DNA from: CAYFQH01 sp964345215 | GTDB lineage: Bacteria; Bacillota; Clostridia; Christensenellales; Aristaeellaceae | Direction: 5' to 3' | Assembly: GCA_964345215.1 (NCBI GenBank) | Contig: CAYFQH010000002.1 | Location: 1-64,000, forward strand | Length of the DNA: 64,000 nucleotides | Part shown: positions 53,097 to 62,155 of the stretch, piece by piece | Layout of the letters: the number at the start of each line of letters is the position of its first letter | Position numbering within the stretch: position 1 is the first letter of the stretch | Notes under the pieces: generated by a model | What the model was told of the DNA's origin: nothing | Database searches by the model: none | The model's input: only the letters and a program-made list of their open reading frames with translations | Translations under genes and position numbers: made by a program

Positions 53097-54062
53097 CTAA
53101 TCGGCCACCAGGTAGGAATATTTTTCCATCTTCCAGGGAATAGGCCAATCTTCATTTTGATTTTGAACTGTCATGTTCTCCTGGTCAAAAGCATCAAGAA
53201 AGGGAGAGGAAGTATAAAAGCGGAGGAGCCCCCCTTCCTCGTTCACTTGAATAAAGCGAATATTGCCGCCGCCTCCCTTTTCAAGGCTTTGGTAGTTGGC
53301 AATACATTGGTATACGGTGCGGCTGGTCCCATCCCCATTTTCAAAGGTAATGGGCACCACTTTTTCTGCTGTTTTATGGCCGCATAAAACAAGGTATATG
53401 TTGGGGTTTTGGGCTACAACTTCCCTTTGCAGCCGTTCCCCCATGGGGCGCAGACTGCCTTTTTTATTCAAATAGTCGTGCACGCATAAAACCCCAACCC
53501 GGTCCAGATGGTTTGCAAAGACTTCATTGGCCCAGCTTATTTCTTTTGGCCCGGGCTGATAGCTTAAATATACAAACACATAATCAGTTTTGCCCAAGGT
53601 TAATAAATCAAAATGGTTTTGGTTGTTTTTGTAAGAGCCGCCGTAGTGTTTCGTTTTTTCAAACACATCCTGGCCAAAAAATTTTTCGTAGTTTTCAAAA
53701 CCAATGGCCTTGTTACTGTCGTGATTCCCTGCCAGGACTCCATAGGGAATATCCTCCAGCTGATCCATCGCCTCCCGGGCCAGCTTCCATTGTTTGATGT
53801 TCTGGGCGTTGTCAACCAAGTCACCGGTCATTACAACATAGGCAAGGTTCATGCTGTCTTTATTTTGCCAAAGGTAGTCAGTCATTTTTAAAAAAGTTTC
53901 AGGGTAGCGCAAAGCATAGTTTTGGGTATCTGACATCCAGCCGATGGTGTAAACTGGCCCTTGCTCTGCATAACTTACTTGAAAAGGAAGCAAAAAAAGA
54001 ATGCATATGATCACGCAAAAGGGCACAAGGGCCTTTTTGCTTTTTGGTTTTCTGTTTTTCAT
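53097..54062 (-). CDS. Exported calcineurin-like metallophosphoesterase
   Basis: This 321-aa protein has a signal peptide (about 1-32, cut near SYAEQ) and metallophosphoesterase motifs: GWMSDTQNY (first Asp), VVMTGDLVDNA, VLAGNHDSN, LCVHDYL and LVLCGHKTAEK. All five metal-binding blocks are present. It should hydrolyse phosphoesters outside the membrane; the substrate is unknown. It has its own promoter at 54119-54147. Confidence 0.87.
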   Translation of the reverse strand: MKNRKPKSKKALVPFCVIICILFLLPFQVSYAEQGPVYTIGWMSDTQNYALRYPETFLKMTDYLWQNKDSMNLAYVVMTGDLVDNAQNIKQWKLAREAMDQLEDIPYGVLAGNHDSNKAIGFENYEKFFGQDVFEKTKHYGGSYKNNQNHFDLLTLGKTDYVFVYLSYQPGPKEISWANEVFANHLDRVGVLCVHDYLNKKGSLRPMGERLQREVVAQNPNIYLVLCGHKTAEKVVPITFENGDGTSRTVYQCIANYQSLEKGGGGNIRFIQVNEEGGLLRFYTSSPFLDAFDQENMTVQNQNEDWPIPWKMEKYSYLVAD

Positions 54063-54118
54063 ACGTCCTCCTAAAGTTTTTTAGCTTCTTCTTCCTTAAT
54101 CGAAGAAGGAAGAGTTCC

Positions 54119-54147
54119 ATTATAATGCAAGTGTATGAAAGAAACAA
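54119..54147 (-). promoter_or_regulatory. Promoter for the metallophosphoesterase gene
   Basis: TTGTTT, 17 nt, perfect TATAAT on the minus strand. A CTTCCTT/AAGGAAG hairpin lies in the short leader. Confidence 0.65.
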
Positions 54148-54188
54148 CTTTTTAACATACTTTTTGACTACTTTTACCAATAATATCG

Positions 54189-54217
54189 TTGACACGGGGA
54201 CTTTTTCATGCTACTAT
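54189..54217 (+). promoter_or_regulatory. Sigma-A promoter for the LplA-like ABC operon
   Basis: A perfect TTGACA is followed after 17 nt by TACTAT. The leader is about 120 nt. No copy of the TGTTAACA palindrome from 49.9 kb is present here. Confidence 0.7.
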
Positions 54218-54344
54218 GTAATTAGTTTCAAAAAAGCACACCTGTTATGTAAACCATTTTCTTCTTCAGTCCATTTTGAAGTTGAAAATGGCCAAATAGG
54301 GCGCTTTAATAAAAGATTTTATTCTATACAAAGGAGGAAATTCA

Positions 54345-55916
54345 ATGAAAAACTTCAAACGTATTTTCGCATTCCTATTTGCCCTGATGATGAGCCTATC
54401 GGTTGTTGCCATGGCCCAGGAAGCGGAAACAGAAGCCTTTTTAGAAGGCGATCCCCTTAAAATCACCCTTTACTATGCCGACAACGCTACCCTTCCCTTT
54501 AAAGAGGACTGGTTAACCGTTAAAACCATTGCAGAAAAATACAATGTGGATGTAACTTGGGAAATTATTCCCATTGCCGATTACGACCAAAAGGTCTCCT
54601 TGGTTTTAAACACCGGCACCAACACCCCTGATGTGGTGATGTATGTAAACACCCAGGGTGAAAATGCTTCCTTGGCCATGAACGGCGCCATGGTTCCCAT
54701 CAGCGACTACGCCGAATGGACACCGAACTTTAACGCTTACGTTGAAGCATTCGGTATTCAGGAAGACATTGACCTGCTGAATTTAGGCGACGGGAAACGC
54801 TACGTTATGCCCGCCTTATACGACATCCCCTTCTACGATGGCGGCTTAATCATGCGGGAAGACTTCCTGGCTGCCAAAGGCCTGGAAGCCCCTAAAACCT
54901 TTGATGAGCTGTATGATGTGTTAAAAGCCTATAAAGAAGAGCACCCCTCTTCCTATCCCCTAACCATTTTGGCCGGCCCCCGGGTTTTATACCGGATGAC
55001 CATGCCTTCCTATGGGATTAGCCTTGGTAAAAATGCCGCTTCCGGCTCAGCCGTTCTAAGCTGGGATTATGAGAAGAAAGAGTACTTCCCCGGCGCTACC
55101 AGCGATGCATATAAACAATACATCACCTTTTTTGCCAAGCTGTATGCCGAAGGCCTGCTAGACCCCGAAATGGCTGACCCCATTGACGGTGATAAATGGA
55201 ACCAAAAGCTAGCCACCGGTACCTCCATGGCCACCTTTGCCTACTACGACCAAATTGGCGGCGTTGAAGCAGCCAGCGAAATTGAAGGCTTTAAGCTGAA
55301 CATGTATCCTCCTTTGGAAGGTCCTGCAGGGGCCCATCATCAACCCAAGAGCAAAACCGGCAAGGGTTTTGTATTCCCCAAAGCCGTAGCTGAAAGAGCC
55401 GACTTTGAACGGGTTGTTCGCACGGTTGATGCCATGTTCTTCTCTGAAGAAGCGGCCAAAATTTGGTGCCTGGGTACTGAAGGAACCACCTACACCCAAG
55501 ACGGAGATGCCCTTACCTATGCCGAAGATGTTGTAAGTGCTGCCGACGGCGTATACAAGTACCTGCAATTACAATACGGTGCCGGTTCCGACGTAACCCA
55601 AAAAGTTTGGATCAATGCCCGTGAAATGACCAAGTATGACGAAAACTATAGCAACATCAACCAAGTTGTGGCGGCCATGGATGAAGCCATTCAATCCATT
55701 CCTCCCACCCCCTTGTTTGATGATTTAACCGCCGAAGAAGGCGCCTTCCTCCAAACGCCTCTGGCCGATGCCTGGGAAAGATGGAACGATGCTTTCTTAA
55801 CCGGTGCCAAGAGCTTGGAAACCGACTGGGATGCTTATGTAGAAGAAATGAACTCCCTGCAAATTGAAGAGTTTTGCAAACTGTACAACGACAATTTGCC
55901 AGAAGCTGTAAAATAG
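54345..55916 (+). CDS. LplA/LipO-type ABC sugar-binding protein
   Basis: This 523-aa protein has a signal peptide (about 1-24, cut near AMAQE) with no lipobox Cys, and the family 1 solute-binding fold of the LplA/YtcQ group: YNVDVTWEIIPIADYDQKVSLVLNTG, YDIPFYDGGLIMREDFLAAKGL, PKTFDELYDVLKAY, FYSEEAAKI-like FFSEEAAKIWCLGTEG. Such large binding proteins serve oligosaccharide importers with LplB/LplC permeases. The ATG follows AAAGGAGG. Given the neighbours, a cell-wall or host glycan fragment is a plausible ligand; that is inference. Confidence 0.9.
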   Translation: MKNFKRIFAFLFALMMSLSVVAMAQEAETEAFLEGDPLKITLYYADNATLPFKEDWLTVKTIAEKYNVDVTWEIIPIADYDQKVSLVLNTGTNTPDVVMYVNTQGENASLAMNGAMVPISDYAEWTPNFNAYVEAFGIQEDIDLLNLGDGKRYVMPALYDIPFYDGGLIMREDFLAAKGLEAPKTFDELYDVLKAYKEEHPSSYPLTILAGPRVLYRMTMPSYGISLGKNAASGSAVLSWDYEKKEYFPGATSDAYKQYITFFAKLYAEGLLDPEMADPIDGDKWNQKLATGTSMATFAYYDQIGGVEAASEIEGFKLNMYPPLEGPAGAHHQPKSKTGKGFVFPKAVAERADFERVVRTVDAMFFSEEAAKIWCLGTEGTTYTQDGDALTYAEDVVSAADGVYKYLQLQYGAGSDVTQKVWINAREMTKYDENYSNINQVVAAMDEAIQSIPPTPLFDDLTAEEGAFLQTPLADAWERWNDAFLTGAKSLETDWDAYVEEMNSLQIEEFCKLYNDNLPEAVK

Positions 55917-55933
55917 GCTTGCTTTAAAGCCTT

Positions 55934-55980
55934 GCCCGCTGCAAAATGTACTCAATACATGTTTGCAGCGGGCCCCTTAT
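55934..55980 (+). promoter_or_regulatory. Intra-operon hairpin between binding protein and permeases
   Basis: GCCCGCTGCAAA pairs with TTTGCAGCGGGC, with a loop of about 15 nt that itself has ATGTA/TACAT pairing. The following CCCTTATTTT is a poor U-tract, so this is more likely a partial terminator or 3' stabiliser that raises binding protein over permease levels. Confidence 0.7.
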
Positions 55981-56007
55981 TTTGTCCGTTAGAAAGGAAG
56001 AAACTAC

Positions 56008-56955
56008 ATGGCAAATTACAAGGCATCAAAACAACTTAGAACAGGTAAGGAGCCCTTTGGAAAGCATTTTAAAAAATACTGGGCCCTTTACGCCATGCTT
56101 GTTTTGCCTTTAATCTATTTTGTTTTATTTAAGTATCTGCCCATGACGGGCAATGTATTAGCCTTTCGCCGCTATCGGCCCGGCATGAACCCTTGGGGCA
56201 CCGAATGGCGGGGCATGTATTATTTTAACAGGCTTTTTAATAATCCTGCTTTTTGGAGCGCTCTTAAAAACACTCTTGTTCTTTCTTTTTGGAACATTAT
56301 TGTTAACTTCCCCCTGCCGATTTTACTGGCCATTATATTAAGCGAGGCCCGCTCTGCCAAGTATAAAAAACTGGTACAAACCGTTTCGTACATGCCCCGC
56401 TTTATTTCTACCGTGGTTGTTATTGCGATTTTGGCCGAAATCCTCTCCCCTTCCAGCGGTATTTTGAACCGCTTTTTGGTAAACAACTTTGGCATTGAGC
56501 CTATTTATTTTGTAAATGACCCCAAATATTTTAGGGCCATCTATGTTTTAAGCGACAGCTGGCAGTTTTCCGGCTGGACGGCTATTATTTACCTGGCCGC
56601 CATCACCTCCATCAGTTTAGATTTATACGAAGCAGCCGATATTGACGGGGCCTCCCGGTTTCAAAAAATATTGCATATTACCCTTCCCTCCATTATGCCA
56701 ACCATTATGATTATGCTGATTTTGCAGGTGGGCCGGATGCTGAACCTGGGCTTTGAAAAAGTGCTTCTTTTATATACCCCTTCCAACTCCGTTGTTAGCG
56801 ATATTTTAGACACCTTAATCTACCGTACCGGCCTGAAAGAGGCAAACTATTCTTACGCCACCGCCATGGGCCTGTTTACCGGCATTGTAGGGCTCATTCT
56901 TGTTTCCAGTGCCAACTTCTTTAGCCGTAAAGCCACCGGCGAATCGATTTATTAG
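56008..56955 (+). CDS. LplB-type ABC sugar permease
   Basis: This 315-aa protein has six helices and the LplB/YteP signature: GYKHFKRNW-like start, YAMLVLPLIYFVLFKYLPM, and the coupling motif LYEAADIDGASRFQKILHITLPSIMPT. It pairs with the following permease to form the membrane channel. The ATG follows AAAGGAAG. Confidence 0.92.
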   Translation: MANYKASKQLRTGKEPFGKHFKKYWALYAMLVLPLIYFVLFKYLPMTGNVLAFRRYRPGMNPWGTEWRGMYYFNRLFNNPAFWSALKNTLVLSFWNIIVNFPLPILLAIILSEARSAKYKKLVQTVSYMPRFISTVVVIAILAEILSPSSGILNRFLVNNFGIEPIYFVNDPKYFRAIYVLSDSWQFSGWTAIIYLAAITSISLDLYEAADIDGASRFQKILHITLPSIMPTIMIMLILQVGRMLNLGFEKVLLLYTPSNSVVSDILDTLIYRTGLKEANYSYATAMGLFTGIVGLILVSSANFFSRKATGESIY

Positions 56956-56967
56956 GAGGGGCGAAAG

Positions 56968-57867
56968 ATGACAACCATTGTAAAAGAAAAAAAGCATAAA
57001 AACTCAAACCTCCGCCGCCTGACCGGCTTTGACGTAACCATTTATGTGATTATGACCCTGGTGCTCCTTATCTGTATTGTACCTTTTATTTATATGCTGG
57101 CTTTATCCCTATCAAGCGCTAAGGCCATTATTAACAACCGGGTTAGCCTGTGGCCGGTAGAGATTACCTTGGAAGCCTACAAACAAATTTTTAATTACCC
57201 CAACTTTTTTAAAGCCTATGGCAATACCTTTATTTACACCATTGGCGGTACTGCCATTGCCCTTGTTCTAAATATTTTAATGGCTTACCCCCTCTCCAAG
57301 CGATTTTTACGGGGAAATGGCTTTTTTATGAAAATTGTGGTTTTCTCCATGTTCTTTTCCGGCGGGCTCATTCCTACTTATTTGTTTATAGCCTCTTACT
57401 ATAACCTTGCAGGCTCTATGTGGGCCATTCTCATTCCCTTTGCCATTAACCCCTTTAACTTAATTATTCTAACTAACTTTTTTAGAACCATTCCCGAAGA
57501 AATAGAAGAGGCTGCCTTGATTGACGGCCTGGGTTACTTTGGTATTTTGCGACAAATCGTTTTGCCTTTATCTGTTGCAGGGCTGGCCACGGTAGGCTTA
57601 TATTATGCGGTGTTTTTCTGGAACGACTGGTTTAACGCCTCCATTTATTTAAACAGCAGCCAATACCCGGTTATGCTTTTTTTACGAAACATTGTACAGG
57701 GCACCACCATGGTGGGCGACGGTGCCGGCTCTGCTGACCGGTCCAGCATCGGTATCGCCATTAAATCAGCGGTAATCATTGTATCTACTCTGCCTATTAT
57801 TTTGCTCTACCCCTTGTTGCAGCGGTTTTTTATAGCCGGGCTAACGGTAGGCTCGGTAAAGGGCTAA
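56968..57867 (+). CDS. LplC-type ABC sugar permease
   Basis: This 299-aa protein is the second permease: FDVTIYVIMTLVLLICIVPFIYMLALSLSSAKAI, and EIEEAALIDGLGYFGILRQIVLPLSVAGLATV as the ATPase-contact (EAA) loop. The ATG follows AGGAGGGG, 12 nt after the first permease. No ATPase gene is in the operon; a shared MsmK/UgpC-type ATPase elsewhere is expected for this family. Confidence 0.92.
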   Translation: MTTIVKEKKHKNSNLRRLTGFDVTIYVIMTLVLLICIVPFIYMLALSLSSAKAIINNRVSLWPVEITLEAYKQIFNYPNFFKAYGNTFIYTIGGTAIALVLNILMAYPLSKRFLRGNGFFMKIVVFSMFFSGGLIPTYLFIASYYNLAGSMWAILIPFAINPFNLIILTNFFRTIPEEIEEAALIDGLGYFGILRQIVLPLSVAGLATVGLYYAVFFWNDWFNASIYLNSSQYPVMLFLRNIVQGTTMVGDGAGSADRSSIGIAIKSAVIIVSTLPIILLYPLLQRFFIAGLTVGSVKG

Positions 57868-57896
57868 ATGATTTATACGTGTTGTGTTCATCAAAT

Positions 57897-57935
57897 AAAA
57901 GGGGGCGAAAGGTTTTTCCTTCCGCCCCCTTTTCA
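57897..57935 (+). terminator. Terminator of the LplA-like ABC operon
   Basis: AAAAGGGGGCGGAAGG-type pairing: AAAAGGGGGCG with CGCCCCCTTTT around the AAAGG...CCTTC inner stem, followed by TTTC. Confidence 0.82.
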
Positions 57936-58048
57936 AAGGCAAGCCAATCCCTTTATAAGTGCCTTTTAATCATTGGTGCCTGGTTTTTTGGCATAAACAA
58001 CAATAAAGATTAGAGGGAATATTGGATGTGCTGCCAAGAGCCGCTTCT

Positions 58049-59239
58049 TTAAAAAGAAATCTTTCCCATTATCACAGGTTCCTTTGCCCCTGTTGCGCTG
58101 GGGGCATTGTTACTATGGCCCTTAATGGCCTCGTTTGCCAAAACTGCAAAGGCAACGGCTTCCTTTCCCTCGCTGGATAGGCCCATCTCCTCCTGGGTCA
58201 AAACCTTAACTCCGGGCAAGGCCTTTTGTATCATGCTCACCAGGGTTTTATTGTAGCTGCCGCCGCCGCCGATAATCAGTTTTTCCGGCTTTACCGGGGC
58301 AAATTTTTCAATGCCATAGGCAATACAGGCCCCGGTATGGTTGGTAAGGGTAGCCACTAAATCTTCATTCTTCAGTTTCAGCTGCTTTTGCTTTTCAAAA
58401 ACCTTGTTCAAGTACGTATCGTTATAATATTCCCGGCCGGTACTCTTTGGAGGAGCAAGGTTTAAATAGCCCTCGTCCAGCTTCATTAAGTAGGCGGCCA
58501 ACTCTTGATTGATGCTACCCTTTTGAGCAAAGGCCCCGCCTTCATCAAAGGTTTTGGCTCCGGCCGTTACATGAGCCATGGCCCCGTCAATCAGCATGTT
58601 CCCCGGACCTGTGTCAAAGGCAACCACGTCCCCCAGGTTGCCACCGGGAGGAAGAATGGTAATATTGCCAATACCCCCCAGGTTTTGAAGGGCTACGCAA
58701 GTGCCTTCTTCCTGGTATAATAAGTACTCGGTATAGGGGACCAGGGGCGCACCCTGGCCCTCGGCAGCAAAATCCCTTACCCTAAAATCCGCCACAACAA
58801 TACAGTTCATTACCTGGGCAATTTCAGCCGCTTCCCCAATTTGCAGGGTGCTGCGGATCATCTGCCCGGCAAAGGGCACGGCCTGGGGCTGGTGGTATAC
58901 CGTTTGCCCGTGGCTGCCCACAAAGTCGATTTCGCTGGGGTCAACACCTCCTGCCTTGCATACATCCAGGCAGGCCTGGGCCGATAACTGGCCAATAAGG
59001 GCGTTCAACTGGCTCAGTTCGTAGCTGCCCCCTTCTTTGCCCAAAACCGTAACCAGCAATTTCTCCCTTAACTCCTTTGAAAAAGGGGTGGTGGTAAAGG
59101 CCAGCAGCTGGGCTTTGGTTTGGGTGCCGCTGCCTGTAATACGCGTTAAGGCTGCGTCAATCCCGTCCAGGGAGGTGCCGCTCATGAGGCCAATGGCCAG
59201 GCAGCTTTCTTTTTTACTCAGTTCAAGTAATCCCTTCAT
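58049..59239 (-). CDS. anmK: Anhydro-N-acetylmuramic acid kinase
   Basis: This 396-aa protein matches AnmK: LAIGLMSGTSLDGIDAALTRI, VGSHGQTVYHQP, VVADFRVRDFAAEGQGAPLVP, NLGGIGNIT, FDTGPGNMLID and LIIGGGGSYNKTL. It opens and phosphorylates 1,6-anhydroMurNAc to MurNAc-6-phosphate during cell-wall recycling. The ATG follows GAAGGAG. It is divergent from the GH10-like gene with 44 nt between, so the two promoters overlap. No murQ etherase is in the window. Confidence 0.94.
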   Translation of the reverse strand: MKGLLELSKKESCLAIGLMSGTSLDGIDAALTRITGSGTQTKAQLLAFTTTPFSKELREKLLVTVLGKEGGSYELSQLNALIGQLSAQACLDVCKAGGVDPSEIDFVGSHGQTVYHQPQAVPFAGQMIRSTLQIGEAAEIAQVMNCIVVADFRVRDFAAEGQGAPLVPYTEYLLYQEEGTCVALQNLGGIGNITILPPGGNLGDVVAFDTGPGNMLIDGAMAHVTAGAKTFDEGGAFAQKGSINQELAAYLMKLDEGYLNLAPPKSTGREYYNDTYLNKVFEKQKQLKLKNEDLVATLTNHTGACIAYGIEKFAPVKPEKLIIGGGGSYNKTLVSMIQKALPGVKVLTQEEMGLSSEGKEAVAFAVLANEAIKGHSNNAPSATGAKEPVIMGKISF

Positions 59240-59283
59240 ATTTTATTCTCCTTCAAAAATAATATACCGGGAGGTTTTAAAAA

Positions 59284-60408
59284 ATGTTTACTGAATACCG
59301 GGGCATGTGGGTTAGTTTTTTAGAATATGAGCAAATGGATTTTTCCTCTGCACAGGCTTTTGAAAAGGATTTCGATCTTTTGGCCTCCAACTGTAAAAGC
59401 CTCGGCCTGAACACCTTAATTGTGCACCTGCGCCCTTTTGGGGATGCCTTGTATCAAAGCCGGCTCTTCCCCTCCAGCCATTTAATCACCGGCCATCAGG
59501 GGGATAAAATGCCCTTTGATCCCCTGGCCATTATGCTTGGGGTTTGTAAAAACCACGGACTGGGCTTGGAAGGCTGGATCAACCCCTACCGGGTGATGAG
59601 CCCTGCCCGAAAAATAGACCTTCACCCTAAGCACATTGCCTTAAAATGGATGAGGGCAGATGAGGGCAAGGCCCTTCAGCGCGTTATTCCCTGGGAAGGG
59701 GGCCTTTATTTTAACCCGGCCTCCCAGGATGTACGAAGCTTAATTGCTAAGGGTGTGGAAGAAATTGTTGCCGCCTATCCTCTTAAAGGCATTCAATTTG
59801 ACGATTACTTTTACCCTACCACCGCCCCCGCCTTTGACCAGGGAAGCTGGCAAGGGCAAATTGATGAAGCAAATCTTCAAGAGGGCCTTGCCTCCTGGAG
59901 GCGGGAGCAGGTAAGCCAAATGGTACAAAAGGTCTACCAGCAAATAAAGGCGACCCGCCCCGACGGAATTTTTGGCATCAGCCCCCAGGGCGACAGGGCC
60001 ATTAACCTAAACCAAGCGTACTGCGACATCGACCTATGGCAAAGGGAGGAAGGCTACCTAGACTATGTAATGCCTCAGTTGTATTGGGGCTTCCATCAGA
60101 TGGACACCCCCGGAGCAAAGGACTTTTCCGCCTCTTTGCAAGAATGGAAATCCCTGCCCCGCCACCAGGGGGTTCGCCTGTACGCCGGCCTTGGGGCTTA
60201 CCACATCGGTCATGGCGACGGGCACCCGGGAAACCAAGACCAGTGGCAGGGCGGGGAACAGCTGGCCCGGATGGTGAAGGTCCTGCGAAAGGAAGATTTT
60301 GAAGGTTTTGCCCTGTTCCGCTATCATAGCCTCTTCCCCTTTGATGAAAAAGAAAGAAATGTTTCTTTAACCAAGAAGGAACGCAAAACCCTTTTAACCT
60401 TATTATAA
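59284..60408 (+). CDS. GH10-like (YngK/DUF187-type) hydrolase, cytoplasmic
   Basis: This 374-aa protein matches the glycosyl hydrolase-like 10 family: EYRGMWVSFLEYEQMDF, LGLNTLIVHLRPFGDALYQSRLFPSSHLITG, GWINPYRV, YFNPASQDVRSLIAKGVEEIV, IQFDDYFYP, DYVMPQLYWGF. Acidic residues in FDDYFYP are likely catalytic. Unlike many relatives it has no signal peptide, so it seems to act inside the cell, perhaps on imported muropeptide sugars. It is followed by the GH3 gene. Confidence 0.87.
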   Translation: MFTEYRGMWVSFLEYEQMDFSSAQAFEKDFDLLASNCKSLGLNTLIVHLRPFGDALYQSRLFPSSHLITGHQGDKMPFDPLAIMLGVCKNHGLGLEGWINPYRVMSPARKIDLHPKHIALKWMRADEGKALQRVIPWEGGLYFNPASQDVRSLIAKGVEEIVAAYPLKGIQFDDYFYPTTAPAFDQGSWQGQIDEANLQEGLASWRREQVSQMVQKVYQQIKATRPDGIFGISPQGDRAINLNQAYCDIDLWQREEGYLDYVMPQLYWGFHQMDTPGAKDFSASLQEWKSLPRHQGVRLYAGLGAYHIGHGDGHPGNQDQWQGGEQLARMVKVLRKEDFEGFALFRYHSLFPFDEKERNVSLTKKERKTLLTLL

Positions 60409-60536
60409 ACCTGTATTTCTAAAAAGCATTATACCATGTTTTATTATTTAAGGCCATGGGTGGCCAAAAACAAGTAAGTAATGGTATGATAGATAGAAGC
60501 TCAGCCTTTTATAAAAAGAAAGGAAAAGTGAAAAAA

Positions 60537-62111
60537 ATGAAACATTTAATCGGCCAGCGGATGGCCATTGGCCTTAGCGGCACCACCTTAACAGAAGATT
60601 TTATCCGGCTTGTAAAAGAATATAAAATTGGCAACGTAATTTTGTTTAAGGCCAACCTGGTTGACCGTAAACAGGCTAGCCAGCTTTGCAGCGACATTCG
60701 CCGCCTGATATTGGAAGAAACAGGCTTGCCCCCTTTTATTACCATTGATCAGGAAGGAGGCGTTGTAACCCGCCTGCCTGAAGATATGATTAACGTCCCC
60801 GGAGCCATGGCCTTGGGCGCCACCGGCAGAGAGGAAGATGTGTATGACGCAAGCCTTTTAACCGTTGGCGAGTTGCGGGAAATCGGGGTTAACTTTAACC
60901 TGGCCCCGGTCCTGGATATAAATTCAAACCCTCAAAACCCGGTTATTGGGGTGCGCAGTTATGGCACCGGTTCTAAAAAGGTCTCTGCCTGTGCCCTGCC
61001 GGGCATCAGAGCCTATAAGGGTACTGGGGTGTACTGCTGTGGCAAGCACTTTCCCGGCCATGGAGATACGGCGGTAGACTCTCATCTGGCCCTGCCCATG
61101 GTAGACCGCTCCTTAGAAGAACTTAAAAAAACGGAACTGGCCCCCTTTAAGGCCGCCATTGATCAAGGCATTCCTGCCATTATGACCACCCATATTCTCT
61201 TTCCCCAAATAGAGCCCCAACGGCTGCCCGCCACCATGAGCCGTAAAATCATTACCGATTTATTGAAAAAAGACATGGGCTTTAAAGGCCTGGTGTTAAG
61301 CGACGGCATGGAAATGAATGCCATTAAAGAAGAGTACGGCACCCCTGCCGGCTGTGTAAAGGCCCTTGAAGCCGGGGTGGATATTGTGTTTGTCTGCCAC
61401 GATACAAATTTGATGGAGCAGAGCATTAAAGCCATTTTCAATGCTTATGACAAAGGGGAGTATGATGAAGAAGAGTTTGCCGCCTCAATTGATAAAATAA
61501 AAGAATATAAGGCAAAAAGCGATAATTCCTTTAGGCAGCCCTATCCTTTCTCCATGCCCTCCCTCCCCCGGGCCAAGGCCCAAAACGCCGAACTGATGAA
61601 AAAAACCATCACCTTGGCAGGAGCGAGCCTTCGCCCCTTAGGCGAAAATCCCCTGTTTTTAGGCTGTCTTCCTTACCGCTCTACCATTGCCTCCACCCCG
61701 GCGGATAATGCCCTGAGCTTTGCCGACTGGTTTGCTGCTGCCTTTAGGGGCAAGGGGCAAAACACTCCCTTGAACCCAACAGAAGAAGAGATTGAGCAAT
61801 TGCTTGATAAAAACCGCAACCGAAAAGCCACCGGCTATATTATCGGCACCTATAACGGCCATTTAAACCCAGGCCAGCTTCGTTTGGCCAATCAATTGGT
61901 TGCCCTTGGTGAGGAAAAAGGGCTGCCGGTAACAGTGATTGCCTTGCGAAACCCCTACGATTTACAGCATATTTCAGACAAGGCCAGTAAAATTGCCGCT
62001 TTTGAATATACCCTTAACAGTTTTACGGCCCTTGAAGCAGTACTGAAGATGGAGTATACCCCTAAAGGGAAGCTGGATGTAGATTTATCCTTTACACCTG
62101 ATGAAGCTTAA
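60537..62111 (+). CDS. GH3 family beta-N-acetylhexosaminidase, NagZ-like
   Basis: This 524-aa protein has the GH3 core: ITIDQEGGVVTRLP, NFNLAPVLDIN, the NagZ-type loop KHFPGHGDTAVDSH and the nucleophile region LVLSDGMEMNAI. The KHFPGHG(D)T loop with His-Asp is the NagZ hallmark. A second domain (about 340-524) follows. Without a signal peptide it should cleave GlcNAc from anhydromuropeptides in the cytoplasm. Start 60537 or the in-frame GTG at 60528 are both possible behind AAGGA; codons further upstream lack a site. Confidence 0.9.
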   Translation: MKHLIGQRMAIGLSGTTLTEDFIRLVKEYKIGNVILFKANLVDRKQASQLCSDIRRLILEETGLPPFITIDQEGGVVTRLPEDMINVPGAMALGATGREEDVYDASLLTVGELREIGVNFNLAPVLDINSNPQNPVIGVRSYGTGSKKVSACALPGIRAYKGTGVYCCGKHFPGHGDTAVDSHLALPMVDRSLEELKKTELAPFKAAIDQGIPAIMTTHILFPQIEPQRLPATMSRKIITDLLKKDMGFKGLVLSDGMEMNAIKEEYGTPAGCVKALEAGVDIVFVCHDTNLMEQSIKAIFNAYDKGEYDEEEFAASIDKIKEYKAKSDNSFRQPYPFSMPSLPRAKAQNAELMKKTITLAGASLRPLGENPLFLGCLPYRSTIASTPADNALSFADWFAAAFRGKGQNTPLNPTEEEIEQLLDKNRNRKATGYIIGTYNGHLNPGQLRLANQLVALGEEKGLPVTVIALRNPYDLQHISDKASKIAAFEYTLNSFTALEAVLKMEYTPKGKLDVDLSFTPDEA

Positions 62112-62155
62112 AGAAAATAGCCAAACAAATACATAAGTTGGAAGGATGGTTTTTT

